From contig JBAPRR010000007.1 in assembly GCA_049281195.1 (NCBI GenBank), positions 1-14,400 on the forward strand: a DNA stretch of 14,400 bases. Direction: 5' to 3'. The notes under the pieces were generated by a model. The model was not told where the DNA came from and did not search any database. It saw nothing but the letters and a program-made list of their open reading frames with translations. Origin of the DNA: JBAPRR01 sp049281195. Its GTDB lineage: Bacteria; Actinomycetota; Acidimicrobiia; Acidimicrobiales; CAVXTF01. The number at the start of each line of letters is the position of its first letter. The first letter of the stretch is position 1. This document shows positions 7,221 to 13,440 of the stretch, one piece after another. The translations under genes were made by a program, and so were the position numbers.

Positions 7221-8050
7221 CTGTGTGTCCACGAGCTTCGGATCTCCAAGCGGACCTGGCGCTCGAGCTCGTGGAACTCTGGAGACGTCTCGACCATGTC
7301 ACCTCGGGGACGCGGCAGGTTCACCCCGACGATCTTCTGTATGCGACCCGGATGCGGCGACATGATGACGACCCGGTCGGACAACGCGATCGCTTCTGCG
7401 ATCGAGTGGGTGACGAAAAGCACGGTCTTCTTGTTCGTCTGCCAGATAGAGAGCAACTCGTGACGTAGCGACTCGCGGGTGAGCTCGTCGACAGCCGCGA
7501 ACGGTTCGTCCATCACGAGGATCGGGGGGTCGAACACGAAGGCCCGGGCGATCGCCACACGGTGCTGCATTCCACCCGAGAGCTCTGCGGGACGGCTCTG
7601 CAAAAAGTCTCCCAGACCAAAGGATTCGAGCAATTCGACGGGGTCGATCTGGCTCCGGCCCGTGCTGGCGTCCGCTCTTTTGTTGACCTCGAGCGGCAGG
7701 CGCACGTTGTCGAGCACCGTGCGCCACGGGAAGAGGGCCGGCTCCTGTGGCACGAACCCGACGTGTTTGGCGCCGATCGCAGTAGAAACTGACTCACCGA
7801 AGATCGAGACCTCGCCGCTGTCCACTTCGAGCAGTCCGGCCACGATCCGCAAAAGCGTCGTCTTTCCACAGCCACTCGGTCCGATGACCGTCACGAACTC
7901 CCCGCGCCTGACTGCAAAACTCACATTGTCGACAGCCAGGACCCGCTCGCTCGCTTGCCCGAATCCCTTGCAGACACCGTCAATTAACAAAAGGTCCTGT
8001 TTCGACCCGTTGTCCTCGGGGCCGCCAGCAGCCGGCACCGGTGAATCCAT
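7217..8050 (-). CDS. ABC transporter ATP-binding protein, SsuB/TauB type
   Basis: A 277-residue ATPase and first gene of the import operon. Walker A is GPSGCGKTT (57-65), the Q-loop is Gln102 (VPQEPALFPWRTV), the signature is LSGGMQ (157-162), Walker B is ILVMDEP (177-183) and the H-loop is His215 (FVTHS). All catalytic motifs are intact. The open frame runs up to 8401, but those extra residues are not ATPase-like. I place the start at the ATG at 8050, with a weak GGCGGA seven bases upstream; ATGs at 8074 and 8086 are alternatives. The stop overlaps the permease start (ATGA). Sequence and gene order suggest a nitrate, sulfonate or hydroxymethylpyrimidine-type importer; the substrate is not determined. 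Confidence 0.92.
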   Translation of the reverse strand: MDSPVPAAGGPEDNGSKQDLLLIDGVCKGFGQASERVLAVDNVSFAVRRGEFVTVIGPSGCGKTTLLRIVAGLLEVDSGEVSIFGESVSTAIGAKHVGFVPQEPALFPWRTVLDNVRLPLEVNKRADASTGRSQIDPVELLESFGLGDFLQSRPAELSGGMQHRVAIARAFVFDPPILVMDEPFAAVDELTRESLRHELLSIWQTNKKTVLFVTHSIAEAIALSDRVVIMSPHPGRIQKIVGVNLPRPRGDMVETSPEFHELERQVRLEIRSSWTHR

Positions 8051-8181
8051 GTTGTGATCCGCCACACCCGACATGAACTTGTTCATCTGATGGTTCGCCA
8101 ACGCCTCCCCGCCCCCAACACTTCCCAAATCGAAGAAGGGCTGCCCACCGCTCGGCCGAGGCGCCGTCGGGAGATCGTCAA

Positions 8182-8196
8182 GGTATATTGCATACC
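8182..8196. promoter_or_regulatory. Palindrome upstream of the ABC operon, candidate GntR operator
   Basis: GGTAT-ATTGC-ATACC is an inverted repeat with perfect 5-base arms and a 5-base centre, in one of the few A+T-rich patches of the divergent spacer. GntR/FCD regulators often bind short palindromes containing GTAT and ATAC half-sites. It lies about 130 bases upstream of the ATPase start, so it could control the ABC operon. No convincing -10/-35 pair accompanies it on either strand. Confidence 0.35.
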
Positions 8197-8420
8197 AGCT
8201 TCGTGCCTGCGAACACGGCGCACCGGACCTACGGCGGCTCGGACCGGAAAGTCGACTTCTATTCCCGGCGGTAGGCAAGCCGGAGGCAGGTTGGGGGCAG
8301 CCCGGAGACCACGCCTGAGGCAGGACCGATACAGGGCATTTACCATTTGGAACGAGCCGGCAGGCAGGCTTTTTGCAGGTAACAACTACTAAATGTTGCA
8401 ATAAGACTTGCCGAAATACC

Positions 8421-8430
8421 GGTGGAGGTG
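8421..8430 (+). promoter_or_regulatory. Strong ribosome binding site of the 54-codon ORF
   Basis: GGTGGAGGTG lies six bases before the ATG at 8437. It is the best ribosome binding site between 8051 and 8611. No comparable site precedes the ATP-grasp ATG at 8611. This is the main evidence that the small ORF is translated. Confidence 0.6.
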
Positions 8431-8436
8431 CACGAC

Positions 8437-8601
8437 ATGCAGTCTTGGCGGATTAACGCGTTTCAAATGGGCTGCCCCACACTGCGTGGGGGTGCATCGA
8501 CGGCCTCTAAAACAACGGAAAATGTGCCCACTGCCTACGAGGCCGACACCGAAAGGAACACCGTGAGCCCTGGACCGAGCGCCTGGTGTTCCGGATTTTA
8601 A
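8437..8601 (+). CDS. Small ORF, 54 residues, possible modified-peptide precursor or leader peptide
   Basis: ATG at 8437 to TAA at 8599-8601. The peptide starts MQSWRINAFQMGC, has a Ser/Thr/Gly-rich middle (GGASTASKTTENVPTAYEADT), and ends GPSAWCSGF. It has two Cys (13 and 52), two Trp and no membrane segment. I recognise no family. Support comes from the strong ribosome binding site and the nine-base gap to the ATP-grasp gene, which lacks its own site and so probably depends on coupling. Roughly 63% of third positions are G or C, lower than in the neighbours, which weakens the case. The hairpin at 8475-8491 lies inside it. It may be a substrate peptide of the two enzymes downstream, a regulatory leader, or chance. 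Confidence 0.45.
   Translation: MQSWRINAFQMGCPTLRGGASTASKTTENVPTAYEADTERNTVSPGPSAWCSGF
8475..8491 (+). other. Hairpin inside the small ORF
   Basis: CCCCAC (8475-8480) and GTGGGG (8486-8491) can pair across the five-base loop ACTGC. There is no T-tract, so it is not an intrinsic terminator. It could influence translation of the small ORF, or merely reflect GC-rich codons. Confidence 0.35.
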
Positions 8602-8610
8602 TGATGCTCG

Positions 8611-9954
8611 ATGAGTGACCGAGCCCTCATGACGCCGGTTGTTGCAGAAGGGGGCTCGATCCCGTCCAGGGACCGGCGGTCCCAGGGCTTCGACGTGCTT
8701 GTTTTGGACGCGGCCAGCCGACAGAGCCTCGCGGCAGTCCAGAGTCTCGGTCGGGCCGGCTTGCGGGTGGCGACCGCCGAATGCTTCGCCGAATGCGATC
8801 GCGCCCTGACGCCGCTGGCTTTCCGTTCGCGCTATTCCCTCCACAACCTGGTGCTGCCGAGCTTTGCTGACGACGCCGATGCGTTCGCCGCCGCAGTGGA
8901 GGAATTCGTCCGACGTCATCCGACCCGAGTGGTTCTCCCGGCCAGCGACGGATCCATCGCGGCGCTGATCGGATGGCGACCCCAGCTCGAAGCACTCGGG
9001 AGCAGGCTGGCACTGCCTTCGGCGGACTCCCTGGCCGCGGCCAACAACAAGGACCGCACCTTGGAGGAGGCTCGCCGCCTCGGCATCCCGTTTCCCAGGA
9101 CCGTTTGTTGTAACGACCTCGCCGACCTGCCCGACGCCCTCGACAATGTCGGCTTTCCTGCGGTCCTCAAGCCCACCATCTCATGGGCTCCCCGCACGGT
9201 CGAGCGCCTGCAAGCAGTGGAGGTACTGAATCTGGCCGAGGCGGAACGAGCTGCTCGACGGTTCCTTTGCGCCGGCGCCGGTGTGATCGTCCAGCAATGG
9301 GTCGGGGGACGGCGTGAAGGAGTCACCTTGCTCGTGCAAGGTGGAGAAGTCCGCGCCAGCATCACGGTGGTCGCGCACCGCACCACCCCGGCACTGGGCG
9401 GCGCCTCCGTCCTGCGGGAGAGCGCGCCGGTAGCGCCGGATGTTTACGACCCGTCAGTGCGCCTGGTGAAGGCGCTCGACTTAGATGGCCCCTGCGAAGT
9501 GGAGTACCGGCGAGACGAGACGGGCTGCCCGCTTCTGATGGAGATCAACGCCCGGCTCGCCGGACCGCTCGAGACGCTGTTGCGCTCGGGCTTCGATCTA
9601 CCGCTCATGGTGTGGCGCTGGGCTGCTGACCTGCCGGTTGCCACCGCCGGTGATTTCCGAACGGTGCGTACCCGGTGGCTCAGGGGTGATCTGCGCTGGC
9701 TGCGCGACAACTTCTTTCGAGTGGGGCGACCCGACAGCGTGTCGCGCGCCCGGTCGATTTGGGAATTCGGAACGGAATTCCTGCGTTCGGAGCACTATGA
9801 CTGCGTCGACTGGCACGACCTTCGGCCGATAGTCGTAGAGCTGCGTTCGACGGCCCGTTCGGTACGCGTCGCGGCTCGTAGGCCGGCCGGCGACACGGTC
9901 TCGCAAATGAAGAAGGCACGACCGCGTGCCAAGGGGGGCGGACATGCAAACTGA
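8611..9954 (+). CDS. ATP-grasp superfamily carboxylate-amine (or thiol) ligase
   Basis: A 447-residue protein. An N-terminal pre-ATP-grasp fold (about 26-130) begins with FDVLVLDAASRQSLAAVQSL. The central part carries the NNKDRTLEEARRLGIPFPRT segment and the ATP-binding lysine in GFPAVLKP (about 181-188). The C-terminal metal site has Glu297 (CEVEYR) and EINAR (311-315). The core is therefore intact: it should activate a carboxylate as an acyl phosphate and join it to an amine or other nucleophile. The last 100 residues are basic and unassigned. The first ATG in frame is at 8611, just after an in-frame stop at 8602-8604. Its end overlaps the FAD enzyme by 11 bases, so they are cotranscribed. 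I recall similar ligases near surface-polysaccharide genes, so a peptide substrate is not assured. Confidence 0.88.
   Translation: MSDRALMTPVVAEGGSIPSRDRRSQGFDVLVLDAASRQSLAAVQSLGRAGLRVATAECFAECDRALTPLAFRSRYSLHNLVLPSFADDADAFAAAVEEFVRRHPTRVVLPASDGSIAALIGWRPQLEALGSRLALPSADSLAAANNKDRTLEEARRLGIPFPRTVCCNDLADLPDALDNVGFPAVLKPTISWAPRTVERLQAVEVLNLAEAERAARRFLCAGAGVIVQQWVGGRREGVTLLVQGGEVRASITVVAHRTTPALGGASVLRESAPVAPDVYDPSVRLVKALDLDGPCEVEYRRDETGCPLLMEINARLAGPLETLLRSGFDLPLMVWRWAADLPVATAGDFRTVRTRWLRGDLRWLRDNFFRVGRPDSVSRARSIWEFGTEFLRSEHYDCVDWHDLRPIVVELRSTARSVRVAARRPAGDTVSQMKKARPRAKGGGHAN
9931..9942 (+). promoter_or_regulatory. Ribosome binding site that sets the FAD enzyme start
   Basis: The purine-rich AAGGGGGGCGGA directly precedes the ATG at 9944. 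It favours this start over the in-frame ATG at 9926, because the FAD-binding strand (DDVLVIGAGPFG) begins four residues after it. Confidence 0.6.
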
Positions 9955-11191
9955 CGACGTACTCGTCATCGGGGCTGGCCCGTTTGGCCTGTCGATCTCG
10001 GCGCATTTGACCCACCTCGGCATCGGGCACCGGATAGTGGGGCGCCCAATGGACACGTGGTTTCAGCACATGCCGGCCGGCATGTACCTGAAAAGTGAGC
10101 CCTATGCCTCCGACATGGCTTCACCAGAACCCGGCTACGACGTGGAAGCCTTCTGCCGGCTGAAGGGCGTCGACTATGTAGCACGCGTTGGACCCTTGTC
10201 GCTGGAGCGATTCGCGGACTATGCGCGGTGGTACACCGCATCGCTGGTTCCCGACGTGAGCGACGAAGTCGTTACGCGCATCAGTTCTACAGGCGACGGG
10301 TTCCACGTCGCATTTGCAGAAGGCGCGCCTGTTGTGGCTCGCAAAGTGATCGTTGCCACCGGCCTTCTCCCCTACACGGTGGTGCCACCAACCCTGGCCG
10401 ATACGCCGGCCGAGTTGATATCGCACTCATCGGATCATGACCGTCTGGACCAGTTCAGCGGACGTCGCGTCGCCGTGATCGGGGCCGGTCAGTCCGCCTT
10501 GGAAACTGCGGCGCTGCTCCACGAGTCCGGCGCGCACCCCGTGCTGGTGGTCCGCCGCCCGGCTATCTCGTTCGTGGATCCCAATCCGGCGCTTTTGAGC
10601 GCTCTGGGCCGGATACGGCGACCGGTGACCAAGCTCTGCGAGGGTTGGCACTGCGCATTTTGGGCCTCGCCCGCGGCCTTTCGCCGCTTACCCCTCGACA
10701 TGCGGGTGGCGAAGGCGAGGACCGTCCTCGGTCCGGCCGGCTCATGGTGGCTCAAGGACCGCGTCAATGGGGTGGTCGAGACGCTGCCCGGTCACAAAGT
10801 GAAGGGAGCCGTCGCGCACGGGTCCGGAGCACGACTCATGCTCGAGGGTCCGCAAGCGACGACGCTCGACGTGGACCACATAGTCGCCGCCACGGGATTC
10901 CGAGTAGACGTGGGGCGTTTGGCGTTCCTACCCGAGCCGGTTCAGACCCGACTTTCCACCGTCGACGGTTTCCCCGTCGTGTCGCGCGCGGGCGAGTCCA
11001 CGATGCCCGGGCTGTACTTTGCCGGAGCGGCGACTGCGGCGAGCCTCGGTCCCTCAATGCGTTTCATTGCCGGTACCCATGTCAGTGTCCGGCATCTGGT
11101 GCGTTCCGTGGCGCGCTCGCTCAGGGTTCGAAGCAGCCTCGCTTCTTCCGACGCCCCCGGTTCCGCCTTGGAAGGTGCCGGGCCGAACTAA
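9944..11191 (+). CDS. FAD/NAD(P)-dependent oxidoreductase, monooxygenase-like
   Basis: A 415-residue two-dinucleotide-domain flavoprotein. The FAD Rossmann motif is VLVIGAGPFG (6-15). The NAD(P) motif is VAVIGAGQSALETA (about 176-189). ATG-type turns occur at VIVATG (about 136-140) and again in AATGFRVD near the C-terminus. Segment order and length resemble Baeyer-Villiger, N-hydroxylating (lysine/ornithine type) or thioredoxin-reductase-like oxidoreductases; I cannot choose among these. There is no signal peptide. It overlaps the ATP-grasp gene by 11 bases and forms the end of that operon. A pathway using ligation then oxidation or hydroxylation of the same substrate is the simplest reading, but the substrate is unknown. 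Confidence 0.88.
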   Translation: MQTDDVLVIGAGPFGLSISAHLTHLGIGHRIVGRPMDTWFQHMPAGMYLKSEPYASDMASPEPGYDVEAFCRLKGVDYVARVGPLSLERFADYARWYTASLVPDVSDEVVTRISSTGDGFHVAFAEGAPVVARKVIVATGLLPYTVVPPTLADTPAELISHSSDHDRLDQFSGRRVAVIGAGQSALETAALLHESGAHPVLVVRRPAISFVDPNPALLSALGRIRRPVTKLCEGWHCAFWASPAAFRRLPLDMRVAKARTVLGPAGSWWLKDRVNGVVETLPGHKVKGAVAHGSGARLMLEGPQATTLDVDHIVAATGFRVDVGRLAFLPEPVQTRLSTVDGFPVVSRAGESTMPGLYFAGAATAASLGPSMRFIAGTHVSVRHLVRSVARSLRVRSSLASSDAPGSALEGAGPN

Positions 11192-11324
11192 CCGAACGAC
11201 CGGTACTAGCTCGATGTGTCGTCCGGGAACTCCGCCGGGTACGGCTCACCGAAGTCTGCGGAACGGCCGACCGCGCTCCATCTGCGGTCTTCGGCCAGCA
11301 GTCGCTCGTCGAGACGGGTGGATA
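11192..11324. other. Scar region, possible reverse-strand gene remnant
   Basis: No intact gene. A minus-strand frame ending in TAG at 11206-11208 gives LDERLLAEDRRWSAVGRSAD followed by FGEPYPAEFPDDTSS, with about three quarters of third positions G or C. It reads like the C-terminus of a real protein, but I do not recognise it and its upstream part is missing. It abuts the truncated dehydrogenase, so the two may be pieces left by one deletion or insertion event. Otherwise nothing is seen here. Confidence 0.3.
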
Positions 11325-11660
11325 GCCCGCCTCGCCGTGCCGAGCGCGCTCTACAGCTCCACCAAAGGAGCGATGGAGACCATGACGAGAGCATGGGCCG
11401 CGGAGTTCGGACCGTCCGGCGTCCGTGTCAACGCCATCTCGCCGGGTGTCATTCGTGCGCCCAACACGGATGGATCGGACCCCGGTCGGCACCCGTCCCC
11501 CGAGACGATGATGCACGGCACCCCTGCCGGCGCGAGCGGGACCCCCGACGCCATCGCCTATGCCGCGGTGTACCTGGCCAGCGACGAGGCCGCGTTCGTA
11601 CACGGCAGTGTGATCGATGTCGACGGCGGTCGGACCGGCGTGGCCGTCATCTCTTCCTGA
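11325..11660 (+). pseudogene. Short-chain dehydrogenase/reductase, C-terminal fragment
   Basis: About 112 codons ending in TGA at 11658-11660 match the C-terminal half of classical SDR enzymes. The catalytic YxxxK is present (LYSSTKGAM), followed by WAAEFGPSGVRVNAISPGVI, the hydrophobic strand YAAVYLASDEAAFVHG, and the closing IDVDGGRTG. The usual TGxxxGxG cofactor site and the NAG strand, which would take the first 140 residues, are absent. No frame between 11192 and 11325 supplies them. There is no ATG with a ribosome binding site at the break. The fragment cannot bind NAD(P) alone, so it is almost certainly a pseudogene cut at about 11320. The tail sequence is well conserved, which suggests recent loss. 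Confidence 0.75.
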
Positions 11661-11679
11661 TACCCGCCCGTATGCATCT

Positions 11680-11701
11680 GCTCCGGCCCTGACCACGGAG
11701 C
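11680..11701. terminator. Possible weak hairpin between convergent ends
   Basis: GCTCCG (11680-11685) and CGGAGC (11696-11701) form perfect 6-base arms around a 10-base loop. It sits in the 63-base gap between the SDR remnant and the LLM oxidoreductase stop codon. There is no T-tract on either side, so intrinsic termination is doubtful. Confidence 0.2.
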
Positions 11702-11723
11702 TGCTGACTCCCCGGCTGACGGG

Positions 11724-12635
11724 TCAGGCCCCGGCGATTGCTTCGCGCACGGCGGGCACTACTTCGTGCGCCCACAGATTCAGTGTGGTGTCACTGATGC
11801 TGTCGCCAGGAGGAACCAGGTAGATGAAAGCGGCGGCACCGTGTTCGAGCACCGCGAGAGTCAACTCCTCTATCCATTGGGCCACTCCGCCCCCGATCCA
11901 GCGGCCATCCTCGTCGCGGGTCTCCGGCAGCGGATCATGTTCCAAGCGTCCTGACACGTTGTAAATGGTGTCGACATCAGCAGGGTCTCTCCCGACCGAA
12001 GCAGCCGCTTCGTCGACGATGGGCCGCGCCTCGGCGACCTGCGCGCTCCGCCAGTCAGCGAGGTGTCCGGGTATCCATCCGTCCGCTTGTCGGCCGGTTA
12101 CTGCCAGGTTCTTCGGGCCGAGGGACCCGATCCAGATCGGTGGCGTTGGTGCGGCCGCGGGTGTCAACCCGGTGACCTGGTAGAACTCGCCGTCAAACGT
12201 GACCGGGTCGCCGCCACCGGAAAGCGCTCTCAGGATCAGGACCGCTTCCTCCAGCGCTCGAATTCGAGCAGCGGGCAACAGACGGGGGACACCGAGGGCC
12301 ACGATCTCCTCCCACATCCCGCCGGCGCCCATGCCGAGAACCACACGACCGCCTGAGATCGCCGATAGCCCCGTGACGGTCCGGGCGAGGATCGGCGCGG
12401 GACGGCTGAGCAGGTTGGTCATGATCACCGCTCCCGTGATGTTGCTGGTAGCGCCAAGGACGAACCCCAGTGCCGCGTAGGCGTCGATGCGCTCGGCGAA
12501 ATAGGGATGGTCGCTCACGCTAACGACGTCGAGACCCGCGTCCTCTGCGAAGTGGGCGTGACCGAGCATCTCACTCACCTGGTGGACGCCGTTTTCGAGC
12601 CCGATGCCGAAAAGCGCTTTGTGGTCGCCAGTCAT
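11724..12635 (-). CDS. LLM-class (luciferase-like) flavin-dependent oxidoreductase
   Basis: A 303-residue TIM-barrel flavoenzyme. Family landmarks are the opening FGIGLENG, the SVSDHPYF strand, the conserved NLLSRPAPILARTVTGLSAISGGRVVLGMG segment (about 74-103), the TPPIWIGSLGPKNLAVTGRQADGWIP turn (about 164-189), and a C-terminal helix. Actinobacterial members use F420 or FMN and reduce or oxidise small molecules; the sequence does not fix the cofactor. The open frame extends to 12836, but those residues overlap the divergent TetR gene and its promoter and do not look like LLM sequence. The ATG at 12635 follows a -10 (TACACT) by seven bases, so the mRNA is probably leaderless. Control by the divergent TetR is nearly certain from the shared operator. 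Confidence 0.88.
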   Translation of the reverse strand: MTGDHKALFGIGLENGVHQVSEMLGHAHFAEDAGLDVVSVSDHPYFAERIDAYAALGFVLGATSNITGAVIMTNLLSRPAPILARTVTGLSAISGGRVVLGMGAGGMWEEIVALGVPRLLPAARIRALEEAVLILRALSGGGDPVTFDGEFYQVTGLTPAAAPTPPIWIGSLGPKNLAVTGRQADGWIPGHLADWRSAQVAEARPIVDEAAASVGRDPADVDTIYNVSGRLEHDPLPETRDEDGRWIGGGVAQWIEELTLAVLEHGAAAFIYLVPPGDSISDTTLNLWAHEVVPAVREAIAGA

Positions 12636-12636
12636 A

Positions 12637-12670
12637 ACGAACAGTGTACGTGACGAACAGTGTTCGTCAC
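12637..12670. promoter_or_regulatory. Two overlapping palindromic TetR operators
   Basis: Operator 2 (12650-12670) has perfect 9-base arms, GTGACGAAC and GTTCGTCAC, around AGT. Operator 1 (12637-12651) repeats the core, ACGAAC-AGT-GTACGT, with one mismatch. They overlap by two bases, suggesting two dimers side by side. Both lie in the 52-base gap between the divergent starts. Confidence 0.75.
12643..12670 (-). promoter_or_regulatory. Promoter of the LLM oxidoreductase
   Basis: On the minus strand GTGACG (complement of 12665-12670) and TACACT (complement of 12643-12648) are 16 bases apart. The start codon follows the -10 by seven bases, so the message should be leaderless. Operator 2 fills the -35 and spacer, and operator 1 covers the -10, which is ideal for repression. 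Confidence 0.55.
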
Positions 12671-12678
12671 GGTAGAGT
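12650..12678 (+). promoter_or_regulatory. Promoter of the TetR gene
   Basis: GTGACG (12650-12655) and TAGAGT (12673-12678) are 17 bases apart. Transcription would begin around 12685, two or three bases before the ATG at 12688, again with almost no leader. Operator 2 covers the -35 and the spacer, so the repressor should control itself too. It mirrors the minus-strand promoter. Confidence 0.55.
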
Positions 12679-12687
12679 TCATACCTC

Positions 12688-13407
12688 ATGTCTCTCGCCG
12701 GCGGTCCCCCAGCGATGAACCCATCGGTCCGTAATCGCTCGACCCGGGACCGCCCGGCGAAGGCACCGCTCAGCCAGGACGCGGTCGTCGATGCGGCTCT
12801 GGCGATCCTGCAGTCGGATGGTCTCGAGGCGGTCACGATGCGCCGCGTCGCAGCCGCCCTGGATACGGGAGCGGCCTCCCTCTACGTCTACGTCTCCGGC
12901 CGCGAGGGCCTGCTCCAAGCCATGTTGGATCGGGTCACCGCCACTATCGACCTAGAAGCCCCGGACTCCTCACGTTGGCGCGCTCAGCTGCATTCGCTGC
13001 TTCAGCGCATGCACCGAGCACTGGTTGCGCATCGTGGTATCGCCGCGATGACGCTGGTCGAGTCACCCACGACGGAAGCGGTTCTGCGTCTGATCGAAAA
13101 TCTGTTGGGAATCCTGCTCGCTGGTGGGCTCGATTCCCAATCAGCCGCGTGGGCTTGCGACATCTTCGTGTCGTTGGTGACCGCGGCCGCCCGTGAGGAC
13201 GAAGTGCGGCGCCCTCGCGGTCTCGACGGTGACCGCCGCAAGCAGGTCGATGAGCTCTATGAAACCTTCTCCGGCCTAACGCCGGACCGATTCCCTCTTC
13301 TCGTCGCCCATGCCGAGCAGATGGTGGCAGGTGATGGCGACGAACGGTTTCGCTTTGCCATCGACGTTGTTCTGGACGGCGTGGCCGTCAGGGCCACCCA
13401 GCGCTAG
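12688..13407 (+). CDS. TetR-family transcriptional repressor
   Basis: A 239-residue protein. The DNA-binding domain spans about 29-80, with the TVTMRRVAAAL-type helix-turn-helix (EAVTMRRVAAALDTGAASLY) and the SLYVYVSGREGLLQAML continuation that marks the tetracycline-repressor-like subgroup with a TetR_C domain. The ligand pocket (about 90-235) is divergent and its effector unknown. The ATG at 12688 is chosen because the likely promoter ends there; an in-frame ATG at 12715 is possible. No ribosome binding site is visible, which fits a leaderless mRNA. It stands back to back with the LLM oxidoreductase across a strong palindrome and is its presumed repressor. The effector may be a substrate of that enzyme. 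Confidence 0.9.
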   Translation: MSLAGGPPAMNPSVRNRSTRDRPAKAPLSQDAVVDAALAILQSDGLEAVTMRRVAAALDTGAASLYVYVSGREGLLQAMLDRVTATIDLEAPDSSRWRAQLHSLLQRMHRALVAHRGIAAMTLVESPTTEAVLRLIENLLGILLAGGLDSQSAAWACDIFVSLVTAAAREDEVRRPRGLDGDRRKQVDELYETFSGLTPDRFPLLVAHAEQMVAGDGDERFRFAIDVVLDGVAVRATQR

Positions 13408-13414
13408 ACGCGCA

Positions 13415-13426
13415 ACGCAGCTGCGT
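13415..13426. repeat. 12-base perfect palindrome between convergent genes
   Basis: ACGCAGCTGCGT is its own reverse complement. It lies in the 33-base gap between the TetR stop and the sigma factor stop. A loopless palindrome is a poor terminator by itself. With flanking GACGC and GCGTC a small stem can form, but no T-tract follows. Function is unclear. Confidence 0.3.
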
Positions 13427-13440
13427 CTCCATTGACGAAG

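Larger units (their letters stand above)
8051..8436. other. Divergent spacer between the ABC operon and the small ORF operon
   Basis: About 390 bases without a convincing gene. Open frames exist on both strands, but their translations are rich in Arg, Pro and Gly and resemble no family. The stretch must hold the promoters of both operons. It contains the palindrome at 8182-8196. A weak stem, AGCC (8355-8358) with GGCT (8367-8370) followed by a run of T, could be a poor terminator or chance. Otherwise I see nothing in it. Confidence 0.5.

Noticed and set aside
8051..8401. N-terminal extension of the ABC ATPase, and the opposite-strand 112-residue frame at 8054-8392
   Set aside because: Neither resembles a known domain; the translations are Arg/Pro/Gly-rich as expected for GC-rich noncoding DNA, and the ATPase fold is complete without the extension.
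8475..8491. CCCCAC/GTGGGG hairpin as an intrinsic terminator
   Set aside because: No T-tract follows, and it lies inside the candidate small ORF before its coupled gene.
10645..11325. 226-residue plus-strand frame inside and beyond the FAD oxidoreductase
   Set aside because: It lies out of frame with a well-supported flavoprotein and reads as Arg-rich nonsense.
12636..12836. N-terminal extension of the LLM oxidoreductase to 12836
   Set aside because: It would overlap the TetR coding region and the operator on the opposite strand and adds no LLM-like sequence.
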